From Marinoscillum sp. (GTDB lineage Bacteria > Bacteroidota > Bacteroidia > Cytophagales > Cyclobacteriaceae): a stretch of 64,000 bases of DNA. The stretch spans positions 1 to 64,000 of the forward strand of contig JAMWZA010000005.1 of the NCBI GenBank assembly GCA_024305105.1. Direction: 5' to 3'. Both the position numbers and the translations under genes were made by a program. Positions 1-10,900 of this stretch are shown here, one piece after another. The first letter of the stretch is position 1. Each line of letters begins with the position of its first letter. Below the pieces are notes generated by a model. It worked only from the letters and a program-made list of their open reading frames with translations, was not told the origin of the DNA and ran no database searches.

Positions 1-990
1 TGTCCATCCCAATAGGTACCGATCGTAACCATCGGCCACAGTTTTGGCAGCATAAATCCCTTTTCCTTCAAATCGATCAGGTCCTACTGGTTTTTGCCAA
101 GGGCCATCAAGCGAGCTCGCTTTCCTGTAATAGACATATTTAGAATCTATATCAGAGAACAATAGATAGTAGGTGCCATTCATCTCAAACACCTCTGCAC
201 ACTCCATCATGAAGAAAGCATCATTTCCACCATCATACAATACGCCATCATATGTCCAGTTCATTAGGTTCGTTGACACATACTTGGCAATGACACCCTG
301 CCAGGTACCGCTCACATCTTTTCTGGCGCTGACGAGCATGACATACTCACTGTTCTGAGTATCCTCAAAGACAAATGGGTCTCTGAAGTTATCTTGTTCA
401 TCAAAACTCAGTCCTGATGGGGCATAAATGGTAGTGAAGGTGGTATCCCTTACAAACTCCTCATTCGGCCATGAAGATGTCGCCAGCATGATACCTTCTT
501 TTTTGCTTACACACCCAGAAGGATAATTTGGGTTGTGCCCGGTATAGTAAGCAAAATACTGATTATTGTATTTAAACACACTTCCTGTTCCAATTGCAAA
601 ATCCTGATCACAACCCTGATCACTACTCTCCAGAGAAGCATCGGTACACACCGGCTGGTAATCATAAAAATCAGTGGTTGTGAAACCGTACCATGGGTGG
701 CGTTCATGATTGGTGTCATCCCAGATATCCTTCAGATAATATACAAATATCTCTTCAGAGTTCGGTTCAAAATAGGGCATTACATCTCCAATCCTGTATC
801 CATCATTTGTCATGGGATAGATCTCATAGTCCTCCTCTTCCTGCTGAGCGGTACAGCTCAGGCCTGAGGACTCTGCATTTTGAGGTTCATCTTGACCTCC
901 ACCAGTGATGGGTGGTTCCAGGTATTCACATCCTGCGATTACCAGTACCACTACCATACTCATCAATTTTAGGGAATTATTTATCATCAT
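1..990 (-). CDS. GH32-like (clan GH-J, five-bladed propeller) glycoside hydrolase lipoprotein, C-terminus beyond window edge
   Basis: Reverse-complement reading frame open from ATG at 990 to the window edge (absent from the ORF track because it is truncated). N-terminus MMINNSLKLMSMVVVLVIAGCEYLEPP (lipobox), then IGDVMPYFEPNSEEIFVYYLKDIW...HPWYGFTTTDF...FRDPFVFED...YLLGWT, typical of GH32-like propellers. Confidence 0.7.
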   Translation of the reverse strand, partial: MMINNSLKLMSMVVVLVIAGCEYLEPPITGGGQDEPQNAESSGLSCTAQQEEEDYEIYPMTNDGYRIGDVMPYFEPNSEEIFVYYLKDIWDDTNHERHPWYGFTTTDFYDYQPVCTDASLESSDQGCDQDFAIGTGSVFKYNNQYFAYYTGHNPNYPSGCVSKKEGIMLATSSWPNEEFVRDTTFTTIYAPSGLSFDEQDNFRDPFVFEDTQNSEYVMLVSARKDVSGTWQGVIAKYVSTNLMNWTYDGVLYDGGNDAFFMMECAEVFEMNGTYYLLFSDIDSKYVYYRKASSLDGPWQKPVGPDRFEGKGIYAAKTVADGYDRYLLGWT

Positions 991-1042
991 TTTATTGTTG
1001 GTTACGCGTTTTACATACACCTGCTCAACCAGACAATAGGTA

Positions 1043-2569
1043 CTAAAGGGGCTTGGAAATAAGCGAAATAGGAGAATAAACAACCCCTATATTATTTGTG
1101 TCATCACTCACGAATACCTTTGATAAAGGAGTCTGAGTAAAGAACAAGTCTGTCATATTGACCTTTCCATTATTGGCAAAAAGCTCAATGGATGACCTAT
1201 CCATATAGATAGACACTTGTTCCAGCCGCTTCATTGTTACCTTATGAACTGTTGGAAATACGTCCGATAAACTCACATTACCACACCTAGAGCGATCAAT
1301 GCTGATCTCGTTTTGTGATAAACCAACAAGGAGCGAGTCCCCTAAGGTGTTGGTGAAAATCAATTGTGAATCGCCTTGTCCCGGCACAATTGCTAAGGTG
1401 TACGCCGTTTTGGTTTCAAAACCGGACCTCAGTTTTTCAATACTTACAGGCGTACCCTCACTGGTTACTGTGCGGACTTCATGTACAGGTTGCATGGCCA
1501 GTATATTGTCATCGACTGTGCTAATCAAGGATATGCTTCGTGGGAGTGTCATCATGTTTTTCCTATCCACCAAACCGACTTTATTGGCATAAGCCCAGTT
1601 ACTCATCCACCCAATAAATAGATACCTGCCATCTTCTTCAGGAATATTACTGTATAAGACACCAGCATAATTATCTGCCCCAAAATCTACCCACTTGGTA
1701 TCATTTTGGGAAGTGGAGAATGTGGTTCCATCAAAATCCCCAACAAAGTATTGGGTACCTGATCCACCTTGAAGTCCTCCTGGGTTGATACTCACAAGCA
1801 TCACCCAGTGCTCCTCACCTTTATCGCTTTTAATTTTGAATAAGTCCGGGCATTCCCAGACACCCCCGTGTGCACCCAGGCTTTCACCAAAATCGCTTTC
1901 ATGAGTCCAATCAATCAGGTTTTTGGAGGAGTAAATACTCACATGATCCTTCACGGCCAACACCATCACCCATTTTTTATACTCCTCAACCCATGACACC
2001 TTAGGGTCTCTAAAATCTTTTATACCCGGATTATTAATCACCGGATTGCCTTGATATTTCTTCCAGCTCCTTCCACTATCCAAACTGTATGCTATTGCTT
2101 GATTTTGAAAGGTAATGGAACCTTTAAATTCTTCTTTCTGATTGCTGTAGGTATATATAGCAACCATCGGAGGGTTTTCTTTGGATCCAAGACCAGAGGT
2201 GTTTTCATGATCTACTACAGCACTACCTGAAAAAATAAAGCCTAAAGAATCCGGATAAAGTGCTATGGGTAGGTGTTTCCAATGGATCAAGTCTTCAGAA
2301 ACAGCATGTCCCCAATGCATAGGTCCCCAAACATTGCTATCCGGGAAATGCTGATAAAACAAATGGTATTCACCAGCATAATAAACCATCCCATTTGGAT
2401 CATTCATCCAGTTGACAGTCGGCTCAAAATGATATGAGGAAGAGTTGCTAACCTCTAAATTGTCCAAAGCTTTTCCAGGCTCTTTTTGCTTGAATTGACA
2501 GGACTGAATGATCAGCAACCCCACCAAAAACATTGATTGTAATTTCATGTGTGTAGTGTTTATCTTCAT
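1043..2569 (-). CDS. GH32 beta-fructosidase (levanase/inulinase-like), lipoprotein
   Basis: Canonical motifs NWMNDPNG, DFRDPK, WECPDLF; GH32 C-terminal IYMDRSSIELFANNG; lipobox LLIIQSC. Confidence 0.93.
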   Translation of the reverse strand: MKINTTHMKLQSMFLVGLLIIQSCQFKQKEPGKALDNLEVSNSSSYHFEPTVNWMNDPNGMVYYAGEYHLFYQHFPDSNVWGPMHWGHAVSEDLIHWKHLPIALYPDSLGFIFSGSAVVDHENTSGLGSKENPPMVAIYTYSNQKEEFKGSITFQNQAIAYSLDSGRSWKKYQGNPVINNPGIKDFRDPKVSWVEEYKKWVMVLAVKDHVSIYSSKNLIDWTHESDFGESLGAHGGVWECPDLFKIKSDKGEEHWVMLVSINPGGLQGGSGTQYFVGDFDGTTFSTSQNDTKWVDFGADNYAGVLYSNIPEEDGRYLFIGWMSNWAYANKVGLVDRKNMMTLPRSISLISTVDDNILAMQPVHEVRTVTSEGTPVSIEKLRSGFETKTAYTLAIVPGQGDSQLIFTNTLGDSLLVGLSQNEISIDRSRCGNVSLSDVFPTVHKVTMKRLEQVSIYMDRSSIELFANNGKVNMTDLFFTQTPLSKVFVSDDTNNIGVVYSPISLISKPL

Positions 2570-2641
2570 AAGTCACATGGATTCGCATCAAATCTATTCA
2601 TCCCTGGTTTGTATATTATGGACGCTAGATTTACGCTCATT

Positions 2642-4873
2642 TCATTTGACTATTAGTTTTTCAGTGAATACTTCCCCCGTCTTTTCGAACCTTATCAGAT
2701 AGAGTCCCGTAGCCAGATCCGGCAGATTTATGCTTCCGGATTCCTCCACTTTTAAGTGATATTCTTTGCCGCCCATGTCTCTCAATAAAATCAAGTCAAC
2801 AGATATATTACTCAATGTTAGCACACCTCTATTCTGTACTGGATTTGGGTATAGTGCATACTGAGGCTGATCAATTTGAAGGATCTCCGGCACTTCTGGT
2901 CGATCTACCTGGTCAGGAGTTACTCCCCAGATTGACGCTAAGTCCCATGCTTTGAATGTCAGGAGTTTCACAGGGTCATTTTGACTAAACAACGAGATTT
3001 CGGTGCTCAAAACGTCTGTAAATGCAAGCGAACTAATGGAGGTTTCATAACCATTGGCAAAAACTTCTACTGAAGCTTGATCTACATAAATATGAAGATT
3101 CAATATGCTGTCCTCGGGAAAGTGTATCGGAGCTTTTGAAATCCGCTTATAGGCAAAGCTGAAGGGCGTACCTGACCTGTCCACTTCCAATACTGAAGTG
3201 TGTGCATCATAGGTGACTTTTATGCCACCATTTTCCTCAGATTGAGCCAACACCAAACCAAACACTTGATCTCTGGAATCAATTTTGAAAGCAACTTCAA
3301 GTTCGTACACGTTCCATTCTGGCTGAAACTCAGCAACACCGCGAGTGCCACTGACCATGTGAGGTGCTATAGAATACTCCTGCGTTCGTAAGGTATTTAG
3401 TTCTTCAATTGGTTTTTGAATAAGCTGGTAACCATGCTGACCTTTGATTAACTGGAGCGCTCTCGGTATGGATTGATTTCCCTTCCATGGTCTGGTAGGG
3501 ACATCACGCGCATAGGTCCAGTTGCCCATCCAGGCCAGCCAAACTTTGCGATCGTCATCAAAATCGTAGTTTCTAAAGGTTTTACCTGCATAAAAATCAT
3601 GCCCCCAGTCTGCCCAGTTGGCATTCTCAACCCGGGTGTCATACAACTCATCTGAAAATACGATATGATCTACCAACACGTGACCCCAGCCTCCAGTTGC
3701 TTCGTCTACAATCTCAATATGTGCCGTCTGTCCTTTATATTGGCTTACCTCAACTCCTCGCCACTGCATGATCTCCGAATCGCTGGAGCTCGCAACTGAC
3801 TGTATGGCTTCTCCATCCACGACCACCCTGAGTCCAAGTTCGTTCCCTGAAGAGCCTCCTCCGATCTGGAAATTGATGAAGGCATGATCAATAATGAACT
3901 CTGGTGATATCAACTTACCTGTAGTGCCATCTCCATTTAAGAAACTATTGGCCAAAGCCGCGCCCGTATAGCCCATCACTTCTTGCTGATCTGCCAGTGT
4001 ACCATTGGCTGGTTGATTGCCAAATGCTGCCCCTTCTACTGTCCATTCACCATAGCCATTTTCAAAGTCTTCAAACAGCTCTCCTGCCACTTGTGCTCCT
4101 GTAAAAAAGTTCTCTTCCGGATCTATTGTAAAAGTAGTACCATCAAAATCTCCAACCCAAAACTGCATTCTGTTTGGTCCCATACCACAAGTCATTATCC
4201 ATTTCTGATTGCTCTCATCACCATTGAGAGGCAATTGGAACAGATCGGGAACTTCCCACACTTCTTTTCTGGCTCCAAAGCCTCCAAACGTGCTTAAGTA
4301 AGTCCAGCTTTTTAGATCATCGGAGTTATAGATCCTGATGCCACGATCTACCGGCATGGTAATCACCATGACCCATTTATTAGTAGCCTCATGCCAAAAA
4401 ACCTGCGGATCCCTAAAGTCAGGCTCGTTGCTATCGATTACTGGATTGCCCTCATAAAAGTCAAATGATCCGTGGTTCAGGCTGGTGGAAATAGCCTGAT
4501 GCTGATAACCAGTGGCATCTTCATGCAATGTATATACAGCAATCATCGCAGTATCTTCTGCAGAGTTAAACCCTGCGGTGTTGTTTAAGTCCATCACCAC
4601 TGAGCCCGACCAATTTCCAAATCCGGAGGGAGTACCATGTAGTGCGTTGCCATTGATCTCCTGCCAATGCACCATGTCCTCCGATCTGAGGTGGCCCCAC
4701 CAAAAAAGGTGATAGTTGTCACCAAACTTAATAGGACCATTTGGGTCACCCATGAAGCCATTGCGAGGTGAGGCATGAAACTGCGGCCTATACATCTCGG
4801 TATAGGTGGGTTGGGCCATAAGCCCACCCACGGGTAGCATCAAAAAAAACAAACGTATTACTATGCGAATCAT
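2642..4873 (-). CDS. GH32 enzyme with internal CBM66-like module and C-terminal T9SS sorting domain
   Basis: GFMGDPNGPI, DFRDPQ, WEVPDLF, VDQASVEVFANG; inserted FEDFENGYGEWTVEG...IVDEATGGWGHVLVDHIVF; C-term LYPNPV...ATGLYLIRFEKTGEVFTEKLIVK. The ORF-track start at 4903 is a GTG inside a hairpin; the ATG at 4873 (MIRIVIRLFFLMLPVGG) fits a signal peptide better. Confidence 0.88.
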   Translation of the reverse strand: MIRIVIRLFFLMLPVGGLMAQPTYTEMYRPQFHASPRNGFMGDPNGPIKFGDNYHLFWWGHLRSEDMVHWQEINGNALHGTPSGFGNWSGSVVMDLNNTAGFNSAEDTAMIAVYTLHEDATGYQHQAISTSLNHGSFDFYEGNPVIDSNEPDFRDPQVFWHEATNKWVMVITMPVDRGIRIYNSDDLKSWTYLSTFGGFGARKEVWEVPDLFQLPLNGDESNQKWIMTCGMGPNRMQFWVGDFDGTTFTIDPEENFFTGAQVAGELFEDFENGYGEWTVEGAAFGNQPANGTLADQQEVMGYTGAALANSFLNGDGTTGKLISPEFIIDHAFINFQIGGGSSGNELGLRVVVDGEAIQSVASSSDSEIMQWRGVEVSQYKGQTAHIEIVDEATGGWGHVLVDHIVFSDELYDTRVENANWADWGHDFYAGKTFRNYDFDDDRKVWLAWMGNWTYARDVPTRPWKGNQSIPRALQLIKGQHGYQLIQKPIEELNTLRTQEYSIAPHMVSGTRGVAEFQPEWNVYELEVAFKIDSRDQVFGLVLAQSEENGGIKVTYDAHTSVLEVDRSGTPFSFAYKRISKAPIHFPEDSILNLHIYVDQASVEVFANGYETSISSLAFTDVLSTEISLFSQNDPVKLLTFKAWDLASIWGVTPDQVDRPEVPEILQIDQPQYALYPNPVQNRGVLTLSNISVDLILLRDMGGKEYHLKVEESGSINLPDLATGLYLIRFEKTGEVFTEKLIVK

Positions 4874-4894
4874 ATCGTGCTGTAGAAGTGAATA

Positions 4895-4918
4895 AAGCCG
4901 CACCTTTAGATGCGGCTT
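4895..4918 (-). terminator. Hairpin between SGBP-1 and downstream GH32 (terminator/attenuator-like)
   Basis: Perfect 8-bp stem AAGCCGCA-TCTAAAGG-TGCGGCTT on the minus transcript, followed by TATTC. Confidence 0.55.
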
Positions 4919-4929
4919 ATTATTAAAAG

Positions 4930-6201
4930 TTATTCTTCGAATGCCTTGTCGGCCAAATGGAGCAAAATATTCTCTGTTAAGGTGGGGATGTTATCATTGT
5001 TAGCCACTCCTCCAACATACCAGTCATAAGTGCCTCCTAAAATGGTGATCACAGTTCCTTTGCTACCTGAGGCTGCCCACTCTACCATTTGTGGTTCATT
5101 CTGGCCACAGTTTTCAATGAGAATCTTTCCACCAGTCATACTCTCAAATGATGCCCGTCTATCTTCCAATGGATCAGTATCTCCATTAGGAGCCCATGGG
5201 CCAAAGTTCAAGTTGTACTGGTTAGACCTGTTCTTTTTCTTGGTGCCAGACTCCAGCGTGATGAAAAATGGTGCAGCACAACCTTCATCGGTGCTGGTCA
5301 CTATACCATCAAACATTGGGCTGCTCGTCTCTCCTGCCCATCTTACTCCCCAGGCGCCATCTGTAGCACCTTCATCTACTCCTACACCTCCAAACGAATT
5401 GTTTGGTGCCAGGTCAGCGGATGCTACAGCTCCAATTTCATCGACCATAGATCCGGCAAAATTCCCCAACAGGATATTACCTCCAGCCTCGTAGTAAGCC
5501 TTCACAGCAGCCACAAAATCAGCAGAAAGTGTTTCACAGGGAGTATCAAAGCCAATTCCCGACTCCATCAATAAACAATGGTTAGCATTATTTGGGAACT
5601 GGGCAACTTCGCCACCCCACCATCCACCATCAAACTGAATCCAGATGGAATGATATGTACTTAGATCGATTTCATTGTTGGCTACATCTTCAATAGAGTG
5701 ATAGGCTACTTCAGTAGTTGAAGAGGCTACGTTGGCTTCAAACCAAGCGGCGGCTGCCTGATCGTCATTCAAGTCATAGTCACCTCCATCCAGGGCATCC
5801 CAAGATGCTTCTGTATTTTCAGCAGCCACCCCAATAAATGCAACCATTCGCAAATCTGCCTGCTCTATGGTCACTGTATAGTCTGCTGTCACCGTACCAG
5901 ATTGATCAGTAACTGTGTACACCACTGGGTCAGTAAAATCCACCGTAGCACCTGATTCCGGACTTACAGTAGCATTTGCCGAAACGGTAACTGTAGGGGT
6001 CACTGCTGTAATATCTGCCGCAGCTGGGAGCTCAATGCTTACAGTCTTGCCTGCTTCGTCAATTGACCCATTAATGTCACCAACGGCGAAACCTATCAAA
6101 AACGCCTCTCCTGGGGTTACTTCATCTTCTTTACATGAAATAAAAATTGATGTAGATGCAATCATACACATCAAAGCCATAATTCTCATACTTGTCTTCA
6201 T
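4930..6201 (-). CDS. Surface glycan-binding lipoprotein, DUF4960-like (levan SGBP, SusE-position)
   Basis: Lipoprotein signal (STSIFISCKEDE), Ig-like N-terminal domain, immediately downstream of SusD; resembles the DUF4960 proteins of fructan PULs. ORF-track start 6234 is TTG; ATG at 6201 is preferred. Confidence 0.72.
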   Translation of the reverse strand: MKTSMRIMALMCMIASTSIFISCKEDEVTPGEAFLIGFAVGDINGSIDEAGKTVSIELPAAADITAVTPTVTVSANATVSPESGATVDFTDPVVYTVTDQSGTVTADYTVTIEQADLRMVAFIGVAAENTEASWDALDGGDYDLNDDQAAAAWFEANVASSTTEVAYHSIEDVANNEIDLSTYHSIWIQFDGGWWGGEVAQFPNNANHCLLMESGIGFDTPCETLSADFVAAVKAYYEAGGNILLGNFAGSMVDEIGAVASADLAPNNSFGGVGVDEGATDGAWGVRWAGETSSPMFDGIVTSTDEGCAAPFFITLESGTKKKNRSNQYNLNFGPWAPNGDTDPLEDRRASFESMTGGKILIENCGQNEPQMVEWAASGSKGTVITILGGTYDWYVGGVANNDNIPTLTENILLHLADKAFEE

Positions 6202-6230
6202 TATCTTATTTGTTTTAGTTATTGGTCTAT

Positions 6231-7964
6231 TCAATTGTATCCTTTATTCTGCTTGTACTTATTATTACTCAGGTTAATCTGTTGCTGTGGTATAGGCAGG
6301 TACTCATGTTTTCCAGCCTCAAACTGAGCTGTCTGGAGATACTCCCGTTTACTTTTTTCCTTGTCGAAATATGAGTTCAAAGTTTCCGAGGCTACTCCCC
6401 ATCTTACCAAATCGAAGAATCGGTGTCCTTCCATAGCCAGTTCCAGTCGTCTCTCCCATCTCAATGCCTGCCGGGCATAAGTCTGAGTCCAGTTGGATCC
6501 GTCATAAGTTTCTATCCTATAGTTGGATAGCGGATCTCCATTGGAATATTGAAGTAAAGCCGTACTGTTCGCAGCTCTTTGTCTCACCTGATTAATGATT
6601 GGCAATGCGTCTGCCTGCCGACCCAACTCAATCAGTGCCTCAGCTTTCCATAGCAAAACATCTGCATATCTGATGAGTATTGTGTTTTTGGAACTGGACA
6701 TAAACGGAGGAATGCGCTCGAAACATTCGCAGTTTGGAGATACGTTTTCCTTCAACGAAGAATAAGGTCCGTATATCCCTGGCTGCCTTGCCCACTCAGC
6801 TTCTGTATAAATAATGGAAGTTTCATATTTCCATGGTTTCTCTGGTTGGGCAATCGTATGGTCCAGCCGTGGGTCTACCGTTTCGGATGTCAGGTCCAGA
6901 TCCGATTGATTAAAATCTTCGAAAAGGGGCAATCCATTTTCATCCGTTTTGAATGCATTGGCAAGGTTTTGACTTGGAATGTGAAACCAACAACAGCCCA
7001 GTTCTGTACTCATTGGATTGTTGAGCATGGATGAGAAGTCAATGTTTCCTGTAGTGGTACCATCGTCATGTGATCGCTGTATGGCCCATACCGACTCTGT
7101 ACCATTCTCAAACTCCCATAAAAATGGATTCGCAAAATCATCTTCCAGCCTATATTGCCCTGATGCAATCACTTCATCAACCAATGACACCACTTCTTCC
7201 AGCTTTTGTTCATTGATTCTCACCACCTGGTGATCGTCATTTTGCTCGTAAGCCTGGTAGAGCAGCACCTTGGCGAGGTAAGCTTTCGCGGTGTACTGAT
7301 TTGGTCTTCCAGCATCCGATTGTGTGGGAGGTAATGCATCAGCCGCCCTTCTAAAATCACTGGCAATCAGGCCCCAAAGTTCCAGATCTGTATACTGCGC
7401 ATTAGATATATTTTCTATATCCGCTACCGTGGCTACTTCATCAATCCACGGCACATGCTTGAATAGGATCTTCAAATCGAAATAGTAGTGCCCACGTAAG
7501 AAATGCATTTCAGCAATGCGCTCTACCTTTTTAGGATAGACTGATTCGTCCACTTCCTTTAGCCTTCTTAGTGCATTGTTTACCCTGGAAATGGCAGTGT
7601 ACTGGCGCTCCCATTTTTTGTTGTCCAAATCTCCCAGCACAGAAGGCGCATATGCACTCATGTCTGGCTGGATAGTATTGAATACCTCCATGGCATGATA
7701 GATAGAGATGTCTGCTGGCCCATCACCGCCTTTGTAGGAGTCTCCAGCCCTCAGATCTCCCCAGGGCCAGAGCTGATTTGGTACGGTGTAATGATCATTT
7801 CCCAACATGGCATAGGCAGAGATCACCAGGCCATCGATGTTTTCGGGCGAGTTGAGTGCTTCATCACCGATCACACCCTGTGGGCTTACTTCTAAAAACT
7901 CCTCACAGCTGGCCAACCCTATCACGGCCGCTACGATTAATAAATATTTGTTGATCAATTTCAT
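6231..7964 (-). CDS. SusD/RagB-family outer-membrane nutrient-binding lipoprotein
   Basis: LIGLASCEEFLEVSPQG...; C-terminal RQALRWERRLELAMEGHRFFDLVRWG and EYLPIPQQQI typical of SusD. Confidence 0.95.
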   Translation of the reverse strand: MKLINKYLLIVAAVIGLASCEEFLEVSPQGVIGDEALNSPENIDGLVISAYAMLGNDHYTVPNQLWPWGDLRAGDSYKGGDGPADISIYHAMEVFNTIQPDMSAYAPSVLGDLDNKKWERQYTAISRVNNALRRLKEVDESVYPKKVERIAEMHFLRGHYYFDLKILFKHVPWIDEVATVADIENISNAQYTDLELWGLIASDFRRAADALPPTQSDAGRPNQYTAKAYLAKVLLYQAYEQNDDHQVVRINEQKLEEVVSLVDEVIASGQYRLEDDFANPFLWEFENGTESVWAIQRSHDDGTTTGNIDFSSMLNNPMSTELGCCWFHIPSQNLANAFKTDENGLPLFEDFNQSDLDLTSETVDPRLDHTIAQPEKPWKYETSIIYTEAEWARQPGIYGPYSSLKENVSPNCECFERIPPFMSSSKNTILIRYADVLLWKAEALIELGRQADALPIINQVRQRAANSTALLQYSNGDPLSNYRIETYDGSNWTQTYARQALRWERRLELAMEGHRFFDLVRWGVASETLNSYFDKEKSKREYLQTAQFEAGKHEYLPIPQQQINLSNNKYKQNKGYN

Positions 7965-7987
7965 GTTTATCAGATTAAAGTGATTGA

Positions 7988-10900
7988 TTATAATCCCAGG
8001 CTCAATCCTGCTGAATAAATGGCCGGAATTGGGAATGCATAATTTGGATTTTCAGGATCGGGTGAAGTGTATTCCTGGCTTTTGAAAGTCAATAAATTTT
8101 GACCTTGCAGATAGACCCTGAGTTTTCGAATACCCGTTTTATCAAGGAATGACTGGGGCAAACTATAACCTATTTGTATGTTTCTGAGTTTCAGGTAAGA
8201 AGCATTCTCAACGAAATAAGTGGATACCCTCCCTTCATTGTTATTGTCCACTATAGTCAGTCTTGGGATATCTGAGCCAGTATTGGTGGGTGACCATGCA
8301 TCGAGTGTGCGGTCTCCCCAGTTGGTTCCGGGCCAGAGGGAAGCGAAATCAGTATAGGTCTTATATCCATTGTAATACTCTATGCCCGCCACTCCTTGCC
8401 AAAACATGGTGAACGAGAAATTACCATACGTAGCATTCAGGTTCAATCCATAGGAAAGAGATGGGTCTGCTACCGCAATAAAGGTTTGATCCGCACTATT
8501 GATTACATTGTCACCATTGAGGTCTTTGTATCTGATTCTACCAATTCCTTTTCCAGATTGGGAGGCATGACCATCCACCTCACCCTGGTTTTGGAAGAGT
8601 CCGTCTGCCACATATCCGTATATAGAGTTGACAGACCTACCTACCAGCTGTTGCCCGGGAATTTCAAATTTTGCATCATTGGGAATGGCTCCACTCAAAG
8701 GGGTTCGGATAAATAGGCTTTCGGGCATATCAACCACCTCATTTTTGAGTGTTGCAATGTTACCAGAGATATCATAAGCGAATTTCCCAACCTGGTGCTC
8801 ATAGGTCACTATAGCTTCCCAACCCTGGTTGCGGATAGTTCCGCCATTTACAAATTGGCCGCTGGCCTCTCCTACCGCTGAAAGGAGGGTTCTGAAATAT
8901 AAGATATCGCTGGTCTCTTTAATGAAGTAGTCCACTGATCCAGAGAATTTGCGCAACACATAATCCATCCCGAAATCCCACTGGGTTGTGGTTTCCCACT
9001 TCAGATTTTCGTTGGCTTGCTGGTTGGTGATATACCCTGAAGGCAACTCCCCCATATCCTGCCCTGCAATGTCATAAGCCGTACCAAGTGCTGGTCTATA
9101 ACTCGGCGGATTGGGATTGTCCCATATGGCATCTTCCTTACCATATACTGGACGATAAATGTTATAAACTGCCAAAGGATCGATTTCCTGATTTCCATTT
9201 TGCCCCCAGCTAGCTCTGAACTTTACTTCTACTGGTGTTGGCACAAGACTTTTGAAAAACTCTTCGTTGCTGATTCTCCATCCCACCGAAGCAGCTGGAA
9301 AATTTCCATACCTATTATTTTCACCAAACCGTGACGATCCATCCCGACGTAGTGTGAAAGAAGCCAGGTATTTGTCATTGAAGGAGTAATCAGCCTTTCC
9401 AAAAAAAGACATGAGCGCCCACTTGTTACCTCCACCACTGTTTAGTTGATTTTCTGCTCCAGCACTCAGGTAGGCATAGTTTGGATCTTCACTGATATAC
9501 TGTTCACGAGATGCATTAAACCACTCTTGCGCATACCTGATCTGCTCAGTCCCACCCAAGACTTTAAAGGTATGCTTATCCATGTTGAGATTATAAGTTG
9601 CAGTATTGGTCCAGATCCAATTACCTCCCACACTCATATTGTTATTGACAAGGTTGTCTGGTTCTGATAAGAAACCAGATACGTATCGTTTCCTGATGGT
9701 GCGATTGTAAAAGAGACTGTAGTCAACCCCAAAATTGGTCTTGATCTCAAGGTTCTTTAATGGTTTTATCACCACATAAGCATTGCCAAAAGGACGTGCA
9801 AACTGATACCTGTTCTGCTTATTGTCTTCAATGAGCCTGACTGGATTTTGCCGGTCTGTCATCCCCGATACCGGACCACCCCAGCCACCATCTTCGGTGT
9901 AAACCGGAACGATAGGGTGCTGAACCAGTGAGGTGAATAATATCTCTCCTGCATTGACCTGAGTCTCCTGCTGGAAAGTCATCTGAAAGTTTTCGCCAAC
10001 CGTGATCAGGCCATCAAGAAATTTAAAGGAGGAATTGAATCGGGCATTTACCCTTTCAAAGTTTGATTCTTTAATAATGCCATTGTTGTCAAAATAGCCC
10101 ACTGAGAACATCATCTTGCTGTTATCAGAGCCTTTTGATATGCTCAAATTGTATGACTGAATATTGGAAGCTTGTGAGACCTCATCAAACCAATCTGTGT
10201 CAGCTGGACGCATGGTTTTTCTAGCATCTAAATATTCGTTATAAGTAATATTGCCCAAAGCTGGGTTATTAAGGTCACCATTCCACGCGTAGTTATATAT
10301 CGGGCTTGTTGGGTTTAAACCAGCATTTACGGAAGCACGCCAAAACACCTCACCTCTTTGCTGTGTGTTTAGCGGGTTCAGTTTGGTGGTGTAATGCTGT
10401 ACTGACATGGATGCATCAAAGTTGATAGATGTTCTATCCCCTTGACCACTCTTCGTAGTAATCACGATCACTCCATTGGCAGCCCGCGCACCATATATAC
10501 TGGCAGAGGCTGCATCTTTTAGCACCTGGACTGAAGCAATGTCTGCAGGGTTGATTTCATGCATTCCTGCCTTTGATGGGATTCCATCTATGATGTAAAG
10601 CGGGTCATTGTTATTAAGGGTGCCATTACCTCTTATCCTGACTGTGGTTCCAGATCCCGGTGATCCATCTGTGGTGATCGAAACACCCGGCACCCTGCCC
10701 TGGATATTCTTCATGATGTTGCCAGAGGGAAGATCTTTTACTTCCTCCAGGTCTACAATCGCCACTGAACCGGTCAGATCTTTCTTCCGCTCAGAGGTAT
10801 AGCCAACGACCACAACTTCCTGAAGCGAAGTAACATCAAAGCCTAGTGCAACATGTATTTTAGACTGATTACTAACCTGCACCTCACGTGCCTGATAACC

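Noticed and set aside
5030-5494. 154-aa plus-strand ORF
   Set aside because: Antisense to the SGBP-1 gene; composition typical of a shadow ORF.
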